Program-made: the position numbers and the translations under genes
Assembly: GCA_037046735.1 (NCBI GenBank)
Contig: JBAOHC010000003.1
Span: 1-64,000, forward strand
DNA: 64,000 nt
Source: JADKAV01 sp037046735
GTDB taxonomy: Bacteria; Actinomycetota; Actinomycetes; S36-B12; UBA10799
Direction: 5' to 3'
Notes under the pieces: model-generated
The model's database searches: none
Told to the model about the DNA's origin: nothing
The model's input: the letters and a program-made list of their open reading frames with translations, nothing else
Part shown: positions 9,116 to 19,214 of the stretch, piece after piece
How the letters are laid out: every line of letters begins with the position of its first letter
Position numbering within the stretch: the first letter of the stretch is position 1

Positions 9116-9121
9116 AGCCTA
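9116..9121 (-). promoter_or_regulatory. Leaderless -10 box for the ABC exporter operon
   Basis: TAGGCT on the minus strand, 7 bases before the GTG at 9108; no ribosome-binding site between. Confidence 0.55.
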
Positions 9122-9163
9122 CGCCCGTTCGGTCGGTCGGTGACCGGTCAGCGCCCGGCCCTT

Positions 9164-12155
9164 TCAGTGCCGGACGCGCAGCGTCTTCACCTCGAACTGA
9201 CTGAACTGCAGGTGATGCGGATCGGCGGGGCCGAGGACACGTTCGACAAGATCACATTCGAGGGCGGTCGAGACCTCCAATGATCCCGTGGCGCGGGCAC
9301 CCAGCGTCTCTCGCATGCGCACGATCACATCACCCGACTCGTCCTCGGCGAGTTTCACCGCTTCGACGGCGATCCCGGGCCCGGACCAGCGCATGACCGC
9401 CGGGAAGGCCGAGCCGGTGACGGTGCGCACGCCGAATGACTCCTGGTCGGCCAGGGCTACCGCCTTCTCACGGCCGACACCAGGCACGATCACATGCGTG
9501 AAACTGTGCGTCCCGGCCTCCCGTCGTGGGTCTGGAAACGCCGGCGCGCGCAGTAGCGAGAACGCCACGCGGGTGAACAGGCCCCGGTCGCCACGTGGGT
9601 GACGGGTGATGTGCGAGCCGTACGTGGTCGGCGTCAGCAGCGCGATTCCGAAGCCCGCCTCCCCCACATGCAACCAGCGATGCCCGCACGTCTCGAACTT
9701 CGCCCGATCCCAGCTGGTGTTCTGCGTGATCGGCCGCTGCAGGAAGCCGTACATCGTCTCGGCCGAGGCGGAGGCCGCCAGCACGTCGAGGTCGCACTCC
9801 ATGCGCAGCAGTACGTCCTCGGCGTGCCAGTCAACGTCGGTGCGGATCTCCACGCCATCGGGACGCAGCCGGTACTGCTGGGTGAATGTGGACTCGCGCC
9901 AGCGCCGAATCACCTGCACCGTGAGATCCGGCATCAATTCCGCGGCGATCACCGGCACGTCCAGCGTGCCGTTGAGGTGCTGCTCGTCCAGGTCCCACGC
10001 GTCCCAGCGGACGGGCCGGTCGGGGTGCAGGCGCAGCCGCCCGATGGCGCCGCCGGGGGGCACCGCCTCGCGACCGTCGGCGATCAGCGACGTCACCAGT
10101 CCCTCGGTCAGCGTCGCCTGCAGCCGGTCATTGCGCACAGTGATCAGCTGCCCATGCGCAGTGGCCAAGGGCGTCGGGGTGGCGGGCATGCTGGCGTGCC
10201 CCGGGATCGCCCGCTGCGCACTCTGCTCGCCGACCACGCCGGGCACGGCCCGCCCGGGCATCTCGGCGAGCACCCCGAGCGCGGACCCGAAGGCGTGCAC
10301 CCCCGGGAATCCGTGCGGCGAGGCCGTCACGGTCAGCGCCTCGTCACCGTCGCCGGCCAGAGACTGCAGCGCCGCATCGATGAGTACCTCCGCCTGTTCG
10401 ATGACAGCACGCAGTCGGTCGCGCGCCTCGTCGTGGACCCAGCCGATGGACGTCCCGGGCAGGACGTCGTGGAACTGCATGACCAGTAGCTCGCGCCACA
10501 TGTCCCGCAGGTGCGTCCCGGGGTAGGGAGCACTGCGCTGCAGGGTGGCACCTGTGCACCAGATCTCGGCTTCCCGCAGCACGATCTCCGCGCGGCGGTG
10601 CAACTGCTTGATCTCTGCCTGGCTGGTCAACGTTCCCCGGTGATACTCCAGGTACAACTCGCCGGACCACAGTGGAGGGTCCGCAGTGCGGGCGGCATCG
10701 AAGAACGCAGCCACGGTGGAATGCTCGATGCGGGGCAGGCCCTCAGTGTCTCGCAACTGATCGATACGCGCCGGCATCTCACGGGTCGGACCGCCGCCGC
10801 CGTCACCGAAGCCATAGAGGAACAGGCCTTCGGTCACCGCCTGTTTGGCCATCTTGGTGCCGGCCTTGGTGAGCTCGGCCGGGAGCACGGCACAGCTGTA
10901 GTTGTCCGCCGGCGGGAAATGCGTGAGGAGCCGGGAGCCGTCGATGCCCTCCCACAGCAGGGTCGTGTACGGAAACACGTTGATCGAGTTCCACGAGAGT
11001 TTCTGCGTGATGAAGGTGTCGCAGCCGGCACCCCGCGCGATCTGCGGCAGCCCCGCCGAGTAACCGAACGTGTCGGGTAGCCAGAAGGACGTGGCGGTGA
11101 TCCCGAGATGGTCCCGCAGCCAGGTCTGGCCCTGCAGGAACTGCCGGGCGAACGACTCTCCGCTGGGCATGTTGCCGTCGGGCTCGACCCACGTGCCGCC
11201 CTCGACGATCCAGCGGCCGTCGGCCACGCGGGCCTTGATCCGTGCGAACAGGTCCGGGTAGCGCTGCTGCACCCATGCCAGGTGCTGGACCTGCGATGAC
11301 GCGAACACCAGGTCCGGGTCGTCGTCCATGACGGCCAGTACGTTGGCGAAACTGCGAGCCACCTTGCGGACCGTCTCCCGGAACGGCCACAGCCATGCGG
11401 TGTCGATGTGGGCGTTGGCCACCGCATGCAACCGTGGGACGCTGGCCGCGTTGGGCGCCTCGAACAGCGGTCGCAAGGCTTCGATGACCTCCGGCCAGGG
11501 ATCATCGGCGCGCAGGTCATCGATGAGATCGCAGGCGTTCCACAGGGCGGTCAGGCCCCGCGCAGGATCCGGCAACTCCTTGGTGAGGGCAATCGCCAGC
11601 GAGAGGCCTTGGGCGGCCTTCTCGGCCGTGCGATTGATCCTGACCAGCTGGGCCCGAGAGACGGACAGGCGGGGTGCGGCCTGTGGGTCGGGTCCCAGCG
11701 AGGTGTCGGTCGGGTACCAGTCGAACGTGGGCATGGGGTTGGCGGCGGCTTCGACGTAGAAGTCGAGGTCACGGGTGTGGGCGGGGATGCGGGGACGGCC
11801 GGCACTCAGCGCCTCTACCGGTGCCCCCTCGCCACTGAAGAGCAGTGCCTCGCCAGTGGCAGGGCCCCACGTCCAGCCCAGGTCGATGTCGAGGTCGGTC
11901 TGTTCCAGTGGCCAGTCCGCGGGCACCCGGCCCTGGAGACGGAACCAGGTGGTCGACCACGGCCGGCCCCACAGTGTTCCACTGCCGGCAAGGCGTGTAT
12001 GTGGCCGCCTTCGCCTGGGCGAATGGAATCGGGTCCGGGGTCTCCTCGGCCATGCTCAGTTCGAGGCCGTGCCAGCCGGTGTAGCACGCCGCGTACACCC
12101 GGTCGCGAAGGGTGCGTTCGGCGCGGGCGAGGATGTGGTCGGGGGCTGCCTGCAT
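9164..12155 (-). pseudogene. Alpha-mannosidase (GH38), one frameshift near the N-terminus
   Basis: Full length would be about 996 residues. The start ATG 12155 gives MQAAPDHILARAERTLRDRVY, then AKAATYTP; the remaining 950 residues are in the next frame and resume as LAGSGTLWGRPWSTTWFRLQG, so one extra base lies near 11995. Catalytic domain: zinc-binding HxD in VANAHIDTAWLWP, the nucleophile Asp in SFWLPDTFGYSAGLPQI, and GGTWVEPDGNMPSGES, all standard GH38. The large C-terminal beta domain is complete. The enzyme removes alpha-linked mannose, likely in the cytoplasm (no signal peptide). A GH76 gene at 57 kb suggests wider mannan use. Confidence 0.87.
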
Positions 12156-12234
12156 GCGTCCATCTTCCCGTTTGGGCGGGGCTTAAGCGATGTGTGCACC
12201 GTCGTTGGCAGGCTCCTCCGCTTGCACCGCGTTC

Positions 12235-12292
12235 GGCACTTGTTGCGATTCACCGCGGCGTGTCGCAGCACCTTCTGCCCAAATCCTCGCAG
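12235..12292 (-). repeat. Dispersed palindromic repeat, copy 3
   Basis: On the minus strand: GGGCAGAAGGTGCTGCGA, spacer CACGCCGCGGTGAA, then TCGCAACAAGTGCC. It sits in the gap between the mannosidase start and the mscL stop. The remaining bases of this 260-base gap show no gene. Confidence 0.75.
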
Positions 12293-12416
12293 TCACCTTC
12301 GCAGCCCGGCATCCGTGGTCACCCTGCACTTCCCCGACGTCGAACGGTTTCGGCTCGGCGCGCGAAGGTCTGGGAGTACTCGCGCCGTCTCGTCACATCT
12401 GACGTCCTGGCACCGG

Positions 12417-12818
12417 CTACTTCGCGGCGTTCTGCTCCTTGAGCAGGTCCCGGATCTCGCCCAGAAGTTCCTCGGCCGAAGTCTCCGCCGCCTCCTCCTG
12501 GCGCTTAGTCAACCGGCCCTTCAGATGGTTCATGGGAGCCACGAAGACGAAGTACACGACGGCCGCCGTGACCAGGAACGTGATGACCGCCCCGATGATG
12601 ATGCCCAGGTTGATGACCTGGTCCCCCGGCAGGGTCAGGGTGCCACCGATCCCGTCCTTGCTCACCCCGATGATGTAGAAGAAACTGTTCACCATCGGGG
12701 TGATCAGCGCGGTGTTGACCGCACCGATCACGGCGGTGAAGGCGGCCCCGATGACGACCGCGACGGCGAGGTCGATGACGTTTCCGCGCAGGATGAATTC
12801 CTTGAATCCTTTAAGCAT
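12417..12818 (-). CDS. mscL: Large-conductance mechanosensitive channel MscL
   Basis: 133 residues, the normal length. N-terminus MLKGFKEFILRGNVIDLAVAV carries the amphipathic helix and the start of TM1; TM1 continues GAAFTAVIGAV, the periplasmic loop follows, TM2 is NLGIIIGAVITFLVTAAVVYFVF, and the C-terminus is a charged coiled helix (EELLGEIRDLL). The channel opens on membrane tension to release solutes during osmotic downshock. The stretch around residues 9-30 is very highly conserved in the family, making the call secure. ATG 12818 follows a leaderless-type -10. Confidence 0.97.
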   Translation of the reverse strand: MLKGFKEFILRGNVIDLAVAVVIGAAFTAVIGAVNTALITPMVNSFFYIIGVSKDGIGGTLTLPGDQVINLGIIIGAVITFLVTAAVVYFVFVAPMNHLKGRLTKRQEEAAETSAEELLGEIRDLLKEQNAAK

Positions 12819-12824
12819 GATCCG

Positions 12825-12830
12825 ATTTTA
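12825..12830 (-). promoter_or_regulatory. Leaderless -10 box for mscL
   Basis: TAAAAT on the minus strand, 6 bases (CGGATC) before ATG 12818; 5 of 6 match TATAAT. It overlaps the stop codon region of the upstream membrane-protein gene. Confidence 0.6.
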
Positions 12831-13904
12831 GGCTGAGGGGTTCTGGCCGACCTGAGCCAGTAGGGCCTCGATCGAATCGTCGGACGCCGACGCGGGAGCG
12901 GAGGCAGGCGCCACCGGTCGCCGGGGAGCACCGGCGCAGAACCGCGTCACCACGGCCAGACCGAATCCCACCGCGGCTGCATACAGCGGGTTGATGGTCA
13001 CCTGTGAGGAGGCGCCGAAGGCATCGGGGACCAGTACGCGTGACTGCATGGCCCAGGCGAGGAATGCTGCGAGCAGGGGTGTGACAGTGAGGGCGCCCAA
13101 CCAGGTCGACCTGTGTTTGAGTAGCCGCAGGATCAGCCCCACCAGGGCGGCCAGCACGATCGCGGCGACGGTCCCGCCCACGCCGTACACCAGTGACTGC
13201 GACCAGGTGCTCACGTCGGCGGTCTCGGGAGTCAGGCGGGTCAGTGCGGCCTCGACCGGTGCGCCGGCTGCGGCGAAGAGGGCCAGCGTCCCGGCCAGCG
13301 GGTAAAGCAGCGCTGCGGCGATACCCACCGCGGTCGAACTGGTCACGTAGATCAGCCCGGCGACGACCGCCCCCGTGAGGATCACGCCGAGCCAGACGAG
13401 CAGCCCCAGCGCGACCCCACGCCCCGTTCGCCACCAGGGCCGGCCGACGGTGTGCAGGAGCCACAGTGCGGCGACGACGCCCGCTGCGCCGGCGGGAGTC
13501 CACCACGACAGCCCTTCGACGGTCGTCACGCTGCCAGCGGCGTTGGTGACCGTGTCTGAGATGCGCGTGGCCAGGACGAGCAGTGCGGACGCGCCCGCGG
13601 CGGCCAGCGCCGCCAACGGTGCACCGACCCACGTTGAGCGATGCGCTCGCAGGGCGATGAACAGGGCAACGACGCCGGTCACCAGCAGCGGCGCACCAGT
13701 GGCGGTGACGGTCCAGGCCACCCCCACCGTGGAGTCCACTGACTGCTGCCAGGTGCCCAGCAGTCCCAGGCCGCCCAGCCAGGGACCGAGGTGCCACCAC
13801 ACGGTGTCGGTGAGCCCGACGTAACCGACGCCAAAGGCGATGCCGATTCCCACGACGACGGCGAGTAGCACCGCCAATACCCCATCGACCACCGCGCGGA
13901 TCAT
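12828..13904 (-). CDS. Multi-pass membrane protein of unknown function
   Basis: 358 residues, about eight to nine hydrophobic segments with Ala/Val/Leu-rich text, separated by short loops; two similar half-motifs (HRSTWVGAPLAALAAAG near residue 88 and HRSTWLGALTVTPLLAA near 268) hint at an internal duplication. The cytoplasmic tail is Pro/Ala-rich and ends DDSIEALLAQVGQNPSA. Its start ATG overlaps the stop of the PQQ-propeller gene by ATGA, so the two are translated together and may form a membrane-anchored pair. No family recognised. Confidence 0.75.
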   Translation of the reverse strand: MIRAVVDGVLAVLLAVVVGIGIAFGVGYVGLTDTVWWHLGPWLGGLGLLGTWQQSVDSTVGVAWTVTATGAPLLVTGVVALFIALRAHRSTWVGAPLAALAAAGASALLVLATRISDTVTNAAGSVTTVEGLSWWTPAGAAGVVAALWLLHTVGRPWWRTGRGVALGLLVWLGVILTGAVVAGLIYVTSSTAVGIAAALLYPLAGTLALFAAAGAPVEAALTRLTPETADVSTWSQSLVYGVGGTVAAIVLAALVGLILRLLKHRSTWLGALTVTPLLAAFLAWAMQSRVLVPDAFGASSQVTINPLYAAAVGFGLAVVTRFCAGAPRRPVAPASAPASASDDSIEALLAQVGQNPSA

Positions 13905-16378
13905 CCGAACTCCTGGGTTTTCGCAGGGAAGGCATCGGTCATGACCACGGCGGTGAACCTCGACAGACCCGGGGCGGTCACGTCCACCCCGGTGATCTGC
14001 CCCCCGTCGCTGGTCCGCATCCGGGTATTGGCCCAGTAGTCCAACGGAACCGGCCGCCCTTGCGCGTCGAGTAGCAGGATGCCGACGTAATGCTGATCAG
14101 CGGTGTAGCCGGAGGGCGCGCGGACCTCCGCCGACACCACACCGTCGGTGTAGTTCACCGTGGCGACCTCCAGGCCGGGAACCCGTTGCAGAGCCGGGCT
14201 CTTCGCGGTCTCCCCCAGGAAGGTTCCGGCGGCGGTGATGACCCCCGCGGTGTCGCACATCCCGGTCGCCGGCATGAGTGCCCCGTAACTGGGGATGTCC
14301 TGGCACACCGCCTCGGCCAGGAACTGCGAGGTCGGTTCCACCTCGCCATCCGGGCCGAAGGTCCCCCGCAGGTCGAAGCGTTGCAGCGGCACCGGTCCGA
14401 ACGTGAACCACAAGTTCACGCCGCTGGCGTTGAGCTCGAAGGTTCCGCCGCGTTGCCGGCCTGAGACGGGGAAGGCGAACCTGGCGCTGGGGTCCGCGAC
14501 GATCTGGCCCTGCTCGTTCCGTTTGGCTCCCACGAACCAGACCACGGTGTTGTCGTCGCCGGTGCGAACAGCGCCGCCGATCCAGTCGTAGAAGTCGAAG
14601 CCGATCTGGTTGACGCTGGTCAGCATCGGTGGCAGTGGCACCGCCAGCCGCGACAACGAGAGTCCGGAGGTCTCATCAGCCTGCACCCTCGGGTTCCAGG
14701 CGACGCCGTCGGCACCTGTGCGCGCGGTGAAGGATCCCGTGTACGGCGCCAGATCGCCCGGACCCACCGCGACATTGGCCAGGCGGGGTCCGCCGGTGGT
14801 CACGAGGCCGGTGAGCGTGACGCGGTACTCGGTGTCGGCAGCCAGCATCTCCAGCGGCCGCACGAAGACGTAGCGGCCATCGCCGGAGAACGACACCTGC
14901 GTCTCCAAGTGCGGCTCAACGGCGACCTGCACACCCTCGGGGACGATCCGGGCAGGCACAGTCCGGCCGGCCTCCCGGATCAGCACTCGCCCCGTCATGT
15001 AGCCAGCGGGGCTGATCGCCACGGGCTGGGCTGCTGGCACCAGGCCGCCGCCGACGTCGACGCCGAGCAGGTACTGCCCATCGGTGGGTAACTCGGCGGA
15101 AGTGCAGCGGCCCTCGTTGGGAACCCGCAGGCAGTAGTCGTAGGGCACGAACCAGACCGCGCCGTCCTGACTGCCGATGTAGACACCCTTGGTGCCCAGC
15201 GCAGGGGAGGAGTTGAGCTGGTTGCGCGCGGTCAGGGTTGGCTCGGTCGAGGTGGTGTCGAACGTCCAGCGCCGGGACCCGTCATTGGTGTTGACAGCGA
15301 CCACGTGACCGTTTGCGGCTCCCACGTAAACGATGGGCGGGCCGCCGGCGACTGGCGCTTGCCCGATCACCGGTGAGCTGCGGATCGGCGCGCCGGTGTC
15401 GTAGGTCCAGAGGATGTCGCCGTCGGGGCTGACGCTGTATAGCAACCCGTCTGTGGAGCCGATGATGATCTGCTCCAGGGCCCCATCGGATTCCAGCAGA
15501 GCCGGTGAGGCGTAGATGTGGTCGCCGGTCGTCACCTTCCACCGCACGCTGCCGTCAGCGGTGTCCAGTGCGTACAGGGTGCCGTCGAAGGACCCGGCAT
15601 ACATGGTGCCGGCGGTGTCCAGCGCCGGCGAGGATGTGACGTAGCCCAACGTCGTGCGTTGCCACTACTGGGTGCCGTCGGCCGACAGGGCGAAGAGACG
15701 CTGGTCAACGCTGCCCCAGAAGGTCGTGCCGGAGTCGTCCATCGCGGGCACGGTCCATACGGCGTTGTTCGCCTGGTAAGCCCACTTCTGGCTGCCGTCG
15801 GGGTTGACCGCGTAGGCTCCGCCGCCGGTGTTGCCCTGGTAGATCACCCCGTCGGGCCCGACGTTGGGGCTGCCTTCCCACCAGTTCACCAGTTGCCCAT
15901 CGACGGTGGGCAGCGTCGGGCTGAACGTCCACACGGTGCGCTGATGGGCGGGGATCGCAGGGTCGGTGCTGACCTTGTACATCTTCTCGTCGCCCGAGCC
16001 GATGATCAGGGTCTGGTCGTCGAGCAGCGCGGGCGCGGTGTCGATGATCTCCCCGGTCTCGAAGCGCCAGACCTCCTTGCCCGCCTCATCGAGACCGTAG
16101 AGGTTGTGGTCGGCGCTGCCGATGTAGATGCGCCCGTCGGCAGCGACGACTGGGGTGCTGAAGATGCCCTTCCCGGTCTGGAATGTCCACGGATCGCTGC
16201 CCGGATCGACACCGCGGATGTCCGAGGCCCCGGTGTTGCGCAGGTCGTGGCGCATCGTGGGCCAGGCAGCGCCGGGCTGTGTCTTCGACTCCGCTGCCGG
16301 TACGGCTGCCGGGGGCTGCGCCCAGGCGATGCCGCCCAGCAGCGCCCCCGAGGCAACGACGATCGCCAGTGCCCGCAC
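13901..16378 (-). pseudogene. Secreted PQQ-type beta-propeller protein, interrupted by an in-frame amber codon
   Basis: GTG 16378 starts MRALAIVVASGALLGGIAWAQ, a signal peptide, then WPTMRHDLRNTGASD and repeated propeller blades (DGRIYIGSADHNLYGLDEAGKEVW; GTMYAGSFDGTLYALDTADGSVRW). At 15665-15667 the frame has TAG between GTQ and WQRTTLGY; reading continues in the same frame to 13901, 825 codons in all. Other blades have a basic or acidic residue before W (SQKWAY), so AAG to TAG is the likely change. The C-terminal ~350 residues look like beta-sandwich domains. Function unknown; BamB-like scaffold or ligand binding at the cell surface is possible. Translationally coupled to the next membrane gene. 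Confidence 0.75.
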
Positions 16379-16384
16379 GGCTTC

Positions 16385-16390
16385 AGGCTA
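16385..16390 (-). promoter_or_regulatory. Leaderless -10 box for the PQQ-propeller gene
   Basis: TAGCCT on the minus strand, 6 bases before GTG 16378. Its TAG is also the stop codon of the exporter gene upstream. Confidence 0.55.
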
Positions 16391-17302
16391 GTCCGCGCAG
16401 GGAATGTGGTGTCCGCGTCTGGCGGTTCTAATCGACCGTCCGCAGGTCGAGGTCGGGACCGACTCCTCGGTGGTCGGTCGGCGACCTCCGCGTTGGGCGC
16501 CTGCCCCGGCCAGCACGACGAGCAGGATGCCGGCCACCTGCCAGACCTGCGGGATCTGCGACAGCACGACCGCGCCCAGCAGCAGGGCGAATGCCGGTTC
16601 CAGAGCCATCAGCGTTCCGAACGCGTGGGCCGTCATCTCCCGCAAAGCCAGTAGTTCCAAGGCGTATGGCAGGACGGGCAGCAGGATCGCCAGCCCGACG
16701 GCGGTCAGCAGGATCGACCACGTGAGGTGCCCCATGGCCTGTGGAACGCCGAAGATGGCGGCCGTCACCGCCGCGATCGGGATGGTCAGCGACAGCCCGG
16801 AAAACCCCTCGAAGCGGTCGCCGAGCGGTTGGGTCAGCACGATATAGACGCCCCAGCCCACCGCGGCGAGCAGGGCGAAGGCGACCCCGGCGGCGTTGAC
16901 CTCACCCTTCCAGGGTCGGGTCATCAGCACGACTCCGACCAGCGCGAGCGCGGGCCAGACCAGCATGCGCGGGTGGTGGCTTCGGACGGCTGCGACGGTG
17001 AGGGGGCCGAGGAACTCGATCGCCACCGCCGTTCCCAGCGGGATCCGGTCCAGAGCGGCCAGGAAGCCGATGGTCGTCAGGCCGGTGGCGACGCCCAGGC
17101 CCAGCAGCACGGGCAGGTCGGCGCGCCGGATGGACTTCAAGGGGGGTGGTGCCAGTGCCATGAAGATCACGGCGCCGACGGTGAGGCGCAGCCACGCGGT
17201 GCCCGCTGCGCCCACCTGCCCGATCAGCCCCACCGACAGCGCCGATCCCAGTTGTACCGAGAACATGGAGGCGATCGGCAGTGTCCAGGGCGGCACTCTC
17301 AT
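16388..17302 (-). CDS. EamA-family exporter, RhtA-like
   Basis: 304 residues with ten hydrophobic segments. The opening MFSVQLGSALSVGLIGQVGA and AWLRLTVGAVIF is the characteristic text of RhtA-type threonine/homoserine exporters, and EFLGPLTVAA plus LEPAFALLLGAVVL sit at the ends of the two EamA halves. The C-terminal tail of about 35 residues is charged and unusual. Fourth gene of a coupled operon (its ATG overlaps the stop of the PaiB-like gene by ATGA), so export of an amino acid or polyamine-like compound under the XRE-cupin regulator is a reasonable guess. Confidence 0.85.
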   Translation of the reverse strand: MRVPPWTLPIASMFSVQLGSALSVGLIGQVGAAGTAWLRLTVGAVIFMALAPPPLKSIRRADLPVLLGLGVATGLTTIGFLAALDRIPLGTAVAIEFLGPLTVAAVRSHHPRMLVWPALALVGVVLMTRPWKGEVNAAGVAFALLAAVGWGVYIVLTQPLGDRFEGFSGLSLTIPIAAVTAAIFGVPQAMGHLTWSILLTAVGLAILLPVLPYALELLALREMTAHAFGTLMALEPAFALLLGAVVLSQIPQVWQVAGILLVVLAGAGAQRGGRRPTTEESVPTSTCGRSIRTARRGHHIPCAD

Positions 17303-17940
17303 CGTGGCCGCCAGAGCCCGATCCGCGTGCGTCGCCGGCGCTGCTGGGCCGCCACCCCGGCGTCGCCGCGGCGTTCGAGCGCCGCCGACACCTCGTCGCG
17401 GTGCGCGAGGGACTCCTCATCGTCGTACTTGAACTTCGCGTCCACCCGCAGCACCTCCAGGCGCACGCCGCGGATCCCCGACAGCATGCGCCCGTACGGC
17501 GGCGTCTGTACGGCCAGGGGCGCGTGGCCGCCCTCGGGCTGGAAGTCGGCCATCTGCGCGGTGAGCAGATCCACCTTCGCTTGGGGATCGTCCACGATGT
17601 GCGGGCGGCAGGTGAACTGCACCGCTGAGTAGTAGCTGGTGGGGACGCCGTTCTCGGGCGGCCCGCCCTTGTGCCGCCAGTACCCCGGGATGAAGGCGTA
17701 GTCACCGATGACGGTGACGCTGACCTCGGTGGCTGCCTGCAGGTGCGGCCAGACCGGGTTGGGCCGGGCCAGATGCATGAGAAGTTCGCCCTTGGCCAGC
17801 GTCACGTGGGTCGGGATGACGTGTGGCGCCTGCGTGGTGTCGAGGTTGTTCACGGCCAGCACGGCGAACCGTCCCGACCGCGCGAGCCACGTCTGCCACT
17901 CCTCCTCGTCGAGGGCGGCGTCCCAGGGGTGGATGAGCAT
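17299..17940 (-). CDS. PaiB-like FMN-binding protein
   Basis: 213 residues. MLIHPWDAALDEEEWQTWL, THVTLAKGELLMHLARPNPVW, SYYSAVQFTCRPHIVDDPQAK and MLSGIRGVRLEV are the standard blocks of the PaiB/FMN-binding split-barrel family, whose Bacillus member affects sporulation and protease genes and lies beside a polyamine acetyltransferase. The C-terminus (RRGDAGVAAQQRRRRTRIG) is basic. Start ATG 17940 shares a base with the stop of the B3/4 gene. The longer open frame upstream is a shadow. Confidence 0.82.
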   Translation of the reverse strand: MLIHPWDAALDEEEWQTWLARSGRFAVLAVNNLDTTQAPHVIPTHVTLAKGELLMHLARPNPVWPHLQAATEVSVTVIGDYAFIPGYWRHKGGPPENGVPTSYYSAVQFTCRPHIVDDPQAKVDLLTAQMADFQPEGGHAPLAVQTPPYGRMLSGIRGVRLEVLRVDAKFKYDDEESLAHRDEVSAALERRGDAGVAAQQRRRRTRIGLWRPR

Positions 17941-18629
17941 CAGGCGCGCAACCAGCGCTGGGCAACGTGGAGCGGCGTCAAGGCGGCGATCAGGTCGTCG
18001 GCGGCCGCTTGCAGGACATCGTCGGTCAGGGGGTCGAGGGCATCCAGGATGAACAGCACACTGGTGGTTTCGTCGGTCAGGGCGGTGCGCGGCGACTGCC
18101 GCCAGTTCCAGCGCCGGCACGTCACCCCGGCGTCGTCGGCCCACACCACCTCACCGACGAGGGGGTGCTCGATGACCGCTTCCCCGCCGGCGACGGTCTC
18201 GAAGCGTTCCTCGCCGGTGGCGCGGATGAGTCGCGGCGAACTTGAGTAGCGGGACAGGTCCTCACCTCCGACGGGCAGCTGGTAGCGCACGGAGACCGCG
18301 TTGTAGGTGTCCGTGAGCCGGTTGATGCGGGGCAGACCCGCCTCGGCTCGCCGGATCAGCGCCTCCGCACTGTTGCGAGTTCGCTGTGGTTTCGCGCCGA
18401 ACGCACGGTACGCCTGGCGCCACGCGGCGATGTGCGGTAACTCGTCCACCGGGGTATGCGCGAGGGCCTCGCGGGCAACGGCCTCGGCCTTGGTCAGTCG
18501 CGCTTCGCTGGCCTCGTCGCTCGGGCCTGGCGCGATCCCGTCGGCAGCTATGAGCAGCGCGCGGTAGTCCGGCCGCAGGGCGAAGACGGCGGCGTCGACG
18601 CGCGCACCGTCGAGGAATTGCTCGATCAT
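17940..18629 (-). CDS. B3/B4 tRNA-binding-domain protein (PheT-editing-like)
   Basis: 229 residues. The text PHIAAWRQAYRAFGAKPQRTRNSAEALIRR, then LPRINRLTDTYNAVSVRYQLPVGGEDL, matches the free-standing B3/4 domain family related to the editing domain of phenylalanyl-tRNA synthetase beta chain. Stand-alone members are thought to hydrolyse mischarged tRNA or to bind amino acids; this is family knowledge, not seen here. Stop and start overlaps on both sides place it inside the XRE-cupin operon. ATG 18629 is fixed by the ATGA overlap with the regulator gene. Confidence 0.8.
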   Translation of the reverse strand: MIEQFLDGARVDAAVFALRPDYRALLIAADGIAPGPSDEASEARLTKAEAVAREALAHTPVDELPHIAAWRQAYRAFGAKPQRTRNSAEALIRRAEAGLPRINRLTDTYNAVSVRYQLPVGGEDLSRYSSSPRLIRATGEERFETVAGGEAVIEHPLVGEVVWADDAGVTCRRWNWRQSPRTALTDETTSVLFILDALDPLTDDVLQAAADDLIAALTPLHVAQRWLRA

Positions 18630-19213
18630 GATCGACCTTTCGGGATGCCGACTCCGGGTTCGAAGACGGACAGGGAGAAGTGCACCGGGTGTTCGCCCGG
18701 ATTGCGGTACGCGTGAGGAATGTCCCCGGCGAACGAGGCCGCATCCCCGGGTTGCAGGTCGACGCGTTGCCCAGCGACCTCGATGGTCAAGAGCCCGGAG
18801 TGCACGTGCACCAGTTCCATCGTGCCCGCCGAATGCGGTTCGCTGGGGTAGTTGTCGCCGGCTGCCAGGGTCCAGTCCCACAGCTCTACGACGTCGGGCG
18901 GCTCGCTGCCGGCGACGAGCACGGCCGCACCGCCGCCGGCGCTCGTCCACAACACAGCGCCGTCGCCGGCGCGGACCAAGCGCAAGGGAGCTGGTTCGGG
19001 CGGCTCCACGAGAGCGGGCAGGCCGATGCCGAGAGCGTCGCTGAGTTTGAGCAAGGTGGCAACGCTGGGGTTGGCCTCACCCTGCTCCACGCTGATGATC
19101 ATCCTGCGGCTGACGCCGGACACATGGGTGAGGTGATCCAGGGTCCAGTTGCGGGCCTGCCGCTCCTGGCGGACCCGCTTGCCGATGGCAACTGCCAGGC
19201 CACTCTCATCCAT
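18626..19213 (-). CDS. XRE-family regulator with C-terminal cupin
   Basis: 195 residues. The HTH domain spans residues ~7-62 (VRQERQARNWTLDHLTHVSGVSRRMIISVEQGEANPSV... LLKLSDAL), the cupin spans ~115-185 (LAAGDNYPSEPHSAGTMELVHVHSGLLTIEVAG, LQPGDAASFAGDIPHAYRN). Such proteins sense a small ligand in the cupin and usually control their own operon. First gene of a four-gene coupled set. ATG 19213 is preceded by an 18-bp palindrome that covers the -10 box, a good candidate for autoregulation. Confidence 0.9.
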   Translation of the reverse strand: MDESGLAVAIGKRVRQERQARNWTLDHLTHVSGVSRRMIISVEQGEANPSVATLLKLSDALGIGLPALVEPPEPAPLRLVRAGDGAVLWTSAGGGAAVLVAGSEPPDVVELWDWTLAAGDNYPSEPHSAGTMELVHVHSGLLTIEVAGQRVDLQPGDAASFAGDIPHAYRNPGEHPVHFSLSVFEPGVGIPKGRS

Positions 19214-19214
19214 A

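Noticed and set aside
11408..12442. Long plus-strand open frame (344 codons) opposite the mannosidase, and similar long antisense frames opposite the permease, agmatine and ugd genes
   Set aside because: They mirror the codon structure of confirmed genes in GC-rich DNA; no domain, membrane pattern or start signal supports them.
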